From NCBI GenBank assembly GCA_026874595.1, contig CM049317.1, forward strand, positions 55,648,118-55,712,117: DNA of 64,000 nucleotides, written 5' to 3'. The position numbers and the translations under genes were made by a program. Each line of letters starts with the position of its first letter. Within the stretch, counting starts at the first letter, position 1. The DNA comes from Sipunculus nudus (Eukaryota > Annelida > Sipuncula > Golfingiida > Sipunculidae). Of this stretch, positions 57,985 to 64,000 are shown one piece after another. The notes below the pieces were generated by a model. It did no database searches and had not been told where the DNA came from. It worked only from the letters and a program-made list of their open reading frames with translations.

Positions 57985-58105
57985 CTGAATTTTCAGGGCA
58001 TCTCGGGAATGGGCCATAGAAGAATCGATTAAATTTTGGTGTATGTCCGGCTAAAGATCCGTACTACGTAGGACTCCAGGAATATTCGGATGCTTATTTG
58101 TATCG
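57985..58105 (-). repeat. dispersed repeat A, copy 3 (partial)
   Basis: The minus strand carries GCCGGACATACACCAAAAT, TTAATCGATTCTTC and TGGCCCATTCCCGAGATGCC, as in copies 1 and 2. It lies in the last intron of the CCP gene. Confidence 0.65.
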
Positions 58106-58148
58106 CATGTAGTTGACTTTACATGTTACAGAAAACTGCCTTACTAAC

Positions 58149-58331
58149 CTACGCATCGGCCGGGGTCAGGGGACCAGGTCCCGTCATGCTGACACGTGAC
58201 TACCACCCACGTGACTCCTGATTGTAACACATGACCATCCTCACATGACGTGTTGACCACACTACCGCGAACAACAGAAGCGGAACTGGCCATCATGCCG
58301 TCTACTTCAGGAAGCGGCGGACAGGTCACGA
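58149..58331 (-). CDS. CCP (sushi) module exon, membrane-proximal
   Basis: 183-bp exon coding one complement control protein module, an extracellular beta-sandwich fold of about 60 residues with two disulphides. Four Cys in the expected places: TCPPLP, NTSCEDGH, VTCQHDGTWS and PGRC. The Trp in GTW before the last Cys is the family hallmark. Acceptor TTTTGTAG before TCGTGACC and donor GTTAGT after TGCGTAG give phase-1 boundaries on both sides. CCP proteins act in complement regulation, cell adhesion (selectins) or receptor ectodomains. Sequence alone does not say which applies. Confidence 0.9.
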
Positions 58332-58614
58332 CTACAAAATTTAAACGAATGCCCGATGTATTTCATTGTATTGATCGCAGAGGCATGAATAACAAGGTTT
58401 ATTAGTACATATATCCTCGTACAGAGGTCACCAGTGCCTTAGCTCTTGTTTTGTGTTGTAACAATAATTTGTAAACATCTACACTGGGAAATGATTTTTC
58501 AGACAATAATGCCAGACATTTTTGTTAATAAAATTCATATCAACAGATGTGTATGCACTTAATTTAACTCGTCTACTGGTATCCAAGTTCTGAATCGAGG
58601 TGTGCGGGGCTTAC
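58332..58614 (-). other. intron of the CCP gene
   Basis: 283 bp with GTAAGC donor at 58,614 and TAG acceptor. No repeat recognised. Confidence 0.8.
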
Positions 58615-58797
58615 CGGTGCAAGAAGCAATGTCGTCACTCCATTGACCATCGCCGTTACACGTGACATATTGTACGGCCTGCCTATTGGTCAGTCGATAA
58701 CCGTGAGAGCACGTGATGCTTGCATTGGACCCATAGCTGTCACCATTGGACTCAATGCGCATGTGCGATGATGCATACAGGACAGGACACCTGACTC
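58615..58797 (-). CDS. CCP (sushi) module exon, middle
   Basis: 183-bp exon, again exactly 61 codons with phase-1 ends. The acceptor is TTCTTGCAG before GAGTCAGG and the donor GGTAAGC follows TGCACC. Cys positions: RCPVLY, ITCSHGYRLT, VTCNGDGQWSDD and ASC, with the conserved Gly-Tyr after the second Cys and Gln-Trp before the fourth. Two candidate N-glycosylation sites (NGD is not one; NAS is). The identical size and phase of the three module exons shows how modules can be duplicated without breaking frame. Part of this exon was copied to 57.84-57.96 kb. Confidence 0.9.
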
Positions 58798-59055
58798 CTG
58801 CAAGAAAGGGTCAAGTAATATTGCTGAGTTTTATTACAACTCAAATGATTTTCGAATATATAAAGTATATTTTTAAAATGTATTATATATCAAATTTTTA
58901 CTATTATTATTTGATATATATCAATATATCAATTTATAATATTTTTATCAAGAAAGCGAAACCCGAATACTTAATGGCAGCCGAACCGGGATAAGCGTAT
59001 ATTAACGTGCTTTATATTAATATGCAATATCAATGTGTGTGATTGCAAAACATAC
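58798..59055 (-). other. intron of the CCP gene
   Basis: 258 bp, very AT-rich, donor GTATGT at 59,055. Confidence 0.8.
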
Positions 59056-59238
59056 GGATACACGAAACAGGTGTGTCGCTCCACTGGCCATTGTTGCCGC
59101 AGCTAATAACAACCGACCGGTTTCCGGTGGGAAATATGTATCCAAACAGGCACGTGACCTCCACGACACTTCCGGCTGAAGTAGAGCTATCATTGTTTGT
59201 CGTGTAATTCAAGTATTCCAGAGACGGACATTGCACAA
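59056..59238 (-). CDS. CCP (sushi) module exon, most 5' one seen
   Basis: 183-bp exon with acceptor TATTTGCAG before TTGTGCAATG and donor GTATGT after ATCC. Cys pattern: QCPSLEY, VTCLFGYIF, ISCGNNGQWSD and VSC. Potential N-glycosylation at NYT and NRS. Because it begins in phase 1 and has no signal peptide, at least one more exon must lie upstream at a higher coordinate. None was recognised between here and 64,000, so the gene probably continues beyond the window or its 5' exons are small. A solo LTR begins 119 bp upstream, inside the presumed intron. Confidence 0.9.
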
Positions 59239-59356
59239 CTGCAAATAGATAATGATTTAATAAAATACATCAATCAATGGCATTGGATGCAGAAATTATA
59301 CAGTTTAATAATAATTAACAAATATATTTATGGAGGATGCTGACCGATATTCATGT
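59239..59356. other. presumed intron sequence
   Basis: Short AT-rich stretch between the CCP exon and the LTR. Confidence 0.5.
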
Positions 59357-60177
59357 TGTTACGGAACCTAATATAAACAGATCACGTATGCGAGATGAAC
59401 ACAAAAATTTTGTAATGGAGATTAAAAAAATCAGATTCTGTAACACTAGGCAGCGTGAAATGTCTAGGGAAATGAGTAAAGAAGTCAGTTGTTTTTTTTG
59501 TTAACAAATAACTATAATTTATTCTTAAAACAACCCTAACATTACAATACACTAAATCAATACAATTAAACAGTATAACAGCGGTATAACAACAAATCTA
59601 TACAATCACACAGTAAAATAAACAATGTGCACAGTACCTGGATACCACCACCGTCACAACGATAAGTTCTTTAAATGCATACTCTCGGAGAATGACAGTC
59701 CAGTGTAAAGCTCTTGTAAGTAAGCTGAAGTCCAAATGCGCAAAATCCAGTTGAAAGTCTGAAAAAAATCTATAATTGCCGCACTCGTCGGATAAGGTCC
59801 CAGAAACTGACACACACGCTTCTGTGTCCGCTGGAAATCTTCTCTGCTGCTCTCTCTCTCGGCTCTAAAACACAGCCCCCCCCCCCTGTTTTTAACTTCT
59901 CACCCCAAGCCGAGAATTTTCCACTTCTCGAAACAGTCTAAAGGATCTTACACAACACAGTAAACACGCGTTACAGGAATCATCTAGAAGAACATCGCTG
60001 TGTGTGTCTCTAGATACCAGGCTCCACACGTCCCCTCGGCCAGGCGAGAAAGCCCCTAGCTAGCATGACGAGAGTTCAACCAGTATGGATTAAACTGAGA
60101 ATGTAACAAGCGGCCCGGCGAGGGTGTCACAACACGAGTTACGCCCATGTCACACAATAAAAAGAGCACCTGTAACA
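59357..60177 (-). mobile_element. solo LTR, 821 bp, with 4-bp target duplication
   Basis: Plus strand begins TGTTACGGAACC and ends GAGCACCTGTAACA. It aligns along its whole length with the solo LTR at 22,772-23,595 in reverse. Flanks ATGT / ATGT form a 4-bp direct repeat, the usual size range for Ty3/gypsy integration. The poly(A) signal (TTTATT at 59,518) is conserved. The TATA box seen in other copies is replaced by a C-run-disrupted AAAAACAGGGGG (minus strand) near 59,880-59,895, so its promoter is probably dead. Confidence 0.92.
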
Positions 60178-60252
60178 ATGTACACTGCGCAGAATTGGAC
60201 ACACATGAGTACCACTCGTGCTGTTAGGGATTGTTGGTACAGAATACCCTTG

Positions 60253-60565
60253 CTCATAATGCACTGGGGGTTCTACATGCACCAGCGGCGTAGGTATAAA
60301 TGTAGTGATCAGGAAAATGTAGTCCAGTCATTTACGTTGGATAAGAATAATTTGAAGGCAAATAACATAATCATCGGTGTGGGGAATAACGGTATACATA
60401 ATATATTAAGCATCTGCATGTGAAATATTAACAGCTGCTTTGTTGAAAGGTAGCACATTCTGATTTTTAAGTTTGTAGTCCCGGCCGTCCTCACAATTTC
60501 CAACTGAAAAATGGTTGGTTTAAGTGGAAACGACATCTGGCGGGAGGATGATATTCATGAAGTTG
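60253..60565 (+). repeat. dispersed repeat C, copy 3
   Basis: ATAATGCACTGGGGG, CACCAGCGGCGTAGGTA, AAGGCAAATAACATAA, CATGTGAAATATTAA and TTCTGATTTTTAAGTTTG in family order. Lies just beyond the LTR. Confidence 0.75.
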
Positions 60566-60777
60566 TAAACAAACATTCTTTTTTTAACACGTCTTTAAAG
60601 ATCATCCCTACTCCTTTATTATATTTACTTTTGATGACATTAGTAGCATGTATAATGTTTAAATAACATAACCCCATAATTGCATTTTTTATATCATCCT
60701 TACCCAACCACTCGACACAATGGCATTCAAGCGGTAGGGCGACATGATAAGCACTATAATGAACTCAGCGGTATAGC
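60566..60777. other. no gene seen
   Basis: No feature recognised. Confidence 0.4.
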
Positions 60778-61040
60778 CTGCCACCCTAACGTCGATTTTT
60801 AATTAAATGAAGACGTTAAGGTACAGTACAAGCAATAGGGTTAGGATCAATTCTAGTATAAGTAGATGTGCATGCCATTTCAAACAGTATTTTTTTTTAT
60901 TTTCATCTGCTTGTCGAAACCTCATTTTCCCGAGCTAGGACGAAAAGTGACGTTCTTCTGTTCGGAAAAGTAATAGATATCACGTTCAGGGTTGACCTAC
61001 GTGTATTCATGCAGCAGATATTAATAACGAGCCTAGCTCC
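60778..61040 (+). repeat. dispersed repeat D, copy 2
   Basis: AACGTCGATTTTTAAT, GAAGACGTTAAGG, TAGATGTGCATGCCATTT, CTACGTGTATTCATGCAG and TTAATAACGAG match 30,872-31,135 in order and orientation. Confidence 0.75.
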
Positions 61041-62814
61041 ACTTCGAGAGTCTATCTCTCCATCCGTCATGACGGCTTGACAGCGTAAACTGCGGTAGAA
61101 TAAAATGAGTTTTAATCAGAAATGATCGAAGTTCCCAAGGGAACAGGAACAGGCTTGACGACAAAGTCTCATTTGTAGAAAAATAGCACCAGCTAGTTCA
61201 CATATGTTTTATTCCGTTTGGTTCAAAGGACCAGTATGGGCCAGGGAATTTTAGGGCCCATTAGAAGGCTAAAAAATTAAGAAGGCACACGTTGTTTAGA
61301 GCATATCAGAATTCCTAGGTAAAACCTTCGGACTGATATATAATAACATACATCCATGAAAGAAATCGACAAAAATTAAAAAAAAAAATATTTATTTACT
61401 TTCATTCTTCATGGCCAGGAGGGTCATGGAACGTGTAGTTTTCGTTCCGGACGTATTTACCGTCTTTTTCGTTTTACTTGAAATATATGTTTTCTTTTTT
61501 GTAAGTATATAACCTCAGACATGAATACCATATCCATGTTGAGGTTAATTACTTTTGTTATTTAATGTGTTTGTGAACAGAATTTATAAAAAGAGGTCCC
61601 TTTTATTTATTTATTATTTTTTAATTTTTAATTTACACTCATGTGTATGAGGGGCTTGGGAGAGTCGCTTTCATTTTGTTTATAATCCCTTGTCCCTATA
61701 TAAGCATGCTATATACAAGGTCGAGTTTAATATCAATTTTCGCGAATGCATATAGCTTCTTATTATCGTGACAACCCAGGCACGGATGCGTTTGAGATGC
61801 CAAATGTAAAATAGTCAAATTGATACAAGCAAATATAGGCCTGGTCTAACTCAATATCAATACTATTTATTATCACATTTGGCCTATGTCCTTGAAAAGT
61901 AAACAAGACTTTTACGGTTGCTTCGATCTGTTTGGTCGGGCATTATGCAAGCTGATATATGTAATCCGTGAGATCTTGTGTATCAAACATGAAAACGAAA
62001 GTTTTCACAGAATCACACTTCACTGTCGATCTAGCAGTAGGTGTTCTCAATGGAGGGGGTTGATGAGCCAAATATATAACAATCTGACGCATCTGAAAGC
62101 GCTTTGGCTGCGGCGGCACGCGGATATCTATAAAACTAGTTAAACTGCTTATTACATCCTTTAAAAAATATTATTCAAAGTTTCAATTTGTTTTCTCATT
62201 ATTGTGAAAATTGTTGTTGATAATACACATTGGGTGAGAAGCACAGACTGAAGTGTGGGCAATCTCATGTACGTTGCTTTCTTTGAGGTGATAGGGGTGC
62301 CTACTGAGACCTCTATATTACTTGTTTTCGATTTGATCATGGTGGATAGAGTATATTCTTTAGCATTTACATGGCATAAATTGGAGAAAAACAATACATC
62401 CGCCTCTTACAGTCCATTCTTTATTCCCCCTTCAATAATTAGGCAGCTTCGAGCTTACGACGAATATTGACATACAGAGTTGATTAAATCCGTACACCTT
62501 AATTATAATACTAACGAGGAAAGGGGGGGGGGGGGGCGGAAACTTATTGTACCGCCTAGAAAAATTCCCATATCATTTTTTAAGTCCTGAATGTCATGTT
62601 GTCATGTCTATAATGAACCCTCCTCTTGACTCTCACTGAAAAAGAAAGAGTGGAGACCAGAATATAATTAAAATAAATAGTTCTATTTAGTTTAATTATA
62701 TTCTTCTCAGCGGAAAACGGCATATTTTTTGTAAAAAAGGCACTTAAAGTAAGGAAAACTAGTTTGATTAATGATAAGATAAGCTAAAAATAAAGTTGGG
62801 AAAGGTGTCTACAA
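61041..62814. other. no gene seen
   Basis: AT-rich. A G-run of about 14 at 62,524. Frames at 61,886, 62,161 and 62,255 are unrecognised, and none looks like a CCP exon or signal peptide. Confidence 0.45.
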
Positions 62815-63065
62815 GTGCTTATAGGTAAGGTAAAGTCTGTTGGGCTTTTACACCCGAGCCTACTGGCTCATCAGGCCGGAGCTTATCCCGGTTTCTGTAG
62901 CGGGAAGCGACTTAGGAGTTAAACTCCTCCTGGATAGAATGCTCTTTCATTTTAGGTGACCTTTCAATCTATTTACTGGTACCCATTTCTACTAATGGGT
63001 GGACAGAGGCACACTTGCGGTTAGGACCTTGCCCAAGGGTCTTGGCACGGTGACGGATTAGTGCT
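62815..63065 (+). repeat. candidate interspersed repeat (fragment)
   Basis: Contains CTCATCAGGCCGGAGCTTAT, CCGGTTTCTGTAGCGGGAAG, TGGTACCCATTTCTACTAAT, GGGTGGACAGAGGCA and CCTTGCCCAAGGGTCTTGGC, a word order I associate with repeats common in marine invertebrate genomes. Only one copy is in this window, so this rests on memory of the pattern. Confidence 0.45.
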
Positions 63066-64000
63066 TATTATATGCTTATAATACACAATAGCTGCTTTCA
63101 CACTACATGCGTATCTAATAGGTTGTCCGATACCGATTTCAATAAATGATATTCGATACGCTTCGATACATTGTAATTTAAATAAAAGAATATCCAGTGC
63201 TATATTCGGTAATATATTCGATATATATCTTGTTTGTAGTTATGCGGCGTATGCACATAAATATGAACGTGTGTTATTATTGCAGTCATGCGAACCATGT
63301 ATTAATTAATTTGGTTCGGAACTGCCTCTGGATGTAGAATAACCGATGTTGACTGAAACGCGAAAGCACACGGCTTATGTCAAATGCCTGCACAGCATCA
63401 CTACCGATGACGTTTGTAGGTTTTATGTAACGGTCAGCGATAAGGATTGTAGAACGTATCATGATATTCTACATAAGGAGATAAAGAACACGGTCACAAT
63501 GACTTGCATCTTGATATTAACTATAGACCATCACTTTACTTAACGGTAACCAGTCATTCTTTTGTAATCCAAGTGAATGACAACTGGTCCACATGTATAT
63601 CATCGTTTTCTTTTTATTTATCAAATGAAAGTCATGTTTTAAATTTACTCACAACATATTGTTGATTGAAGACCCTTGTCTTTATGTAAGCGGATCGGAT
63701 ACCTTTTCCTCAATGCATACATATATAGGAGGAATATTAATGCATGCTATGTAACTACAAGCAAAGTGTATAACAAGAAGTGACTCGAATAAATGATCGA
63801 ATATGGTACTGAATACGTACGCTTTTTTTATAACGTAGTATGAACAAGAAGTGTATCAAATACCGTTTGTTGAATTCGGTCTTCGTAAAAACATTTTTAA
63901 TTACGCTTGTAGAATAATTTGGTTTTTGCTTCTGGCGCAGCCTTAACAAAAGGTGTATCGAATACCATATGTTGAATGCGTTACTGGGGACAAGGTATTT
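63066..64000. other. no gene seen
   Basis: AT-rich. A GATACC / TCGATA-type repetition near 63,130-63,230 and again ATACC(A/G)T..TGTTGAAT near 63,860 and 63,965. No supported gene. Confidence 0.4.

Noticed and set aside
59357-60177. Exons of the CCP gene within the 59.4-60.2 kb segment
   Set aside because: The segment is fully explained as a solo LTR. The 71-codon minus-strand frame matches the equivalent frame in the 22.8-kb LTR.
60178-64000. Further CCP exons or a signal-peptide exon
   Set aside because: I searched the minus strand for the four-Cys pattern and for Met plus a hydrophobic segment next to a donor, and found nothing convincing.

Overview
The window looks like non-coding, repeat-dominated DNA from an invertebrate animal genome, most likely a mollusc or another lophotrochozoan. 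The evidence is AT-rich sequence, many (TA)n and (AAT)n microsatellites, a tRNA-derived SINE, CR1/L2- and jockey-like LINE fragments, Ty3/gypsy debris, CAAGGTCA-rich tandem arrays, and a vertebrate-style intron/exon gene with CCP (sushi) modules. Nothing in the sequence fixes the species. No rRNA, functional tRNA, CRISPR array or operon was seen.

The only host gene I can support is on the minus strand at about 57.4-59.2 kb. Three CCP exons of exactly 183 bp, each bounded by phase-1 introns, lead into a last exon coding a transmembrane segment and a short cytoplasmic tail. Its 5' end is not visible, and a solo LTR lies just upstream of the most 5' exon seen. A decayed copy of the start of one CCP exon sits in the last intron.

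Layout. 0-9 kb: mostly featureless, with one unrecognised 105-codon ORF, a TACGAC-rich palindromic patch and a dispersed repeat. 9-17 kb: a roughly 300-bp triplicate, a SINE, an inverted-repeat pair and an old direct duplication (about 12.1-13.6 and 14.3-17.0 kb). 17-25.8 kb: a LINE 3' end, a 3.9-kb minisatellite with a 36-bp period and higher-order structure, a solo LTR, a 1,649-bp inverted-repeat element whose arms are 18-bp tandem arrays, and a 168-bp tandem array. 27-34 kb: microsatellite, dispersed repeats, a dimeric 340-bp tandem array and an LTR fragment. 37-42 kb: a second SINE, a degraded Ty3/gypsy element with integrase upstream of reverse transcriptase (Gmr1-like order), then a LINE fragment. 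42-57 kb: MITEs, an LTR inserted in a (TA)n tract, LINE and repeat fragments. 57-64 kb: the CCP gene, a solo LTR with a 4-bp target duplication, and more dispersed repeats.

The main theme is one LTR family (termini TGTTAC...GTAACA) present five times. The inverted-repeat element at 23,632-25,280 shares the same terminal bases and a short target duplication. This suggests, but does not prove, mobilisation by a gypsy-integrase or Ginger-like enzyme.
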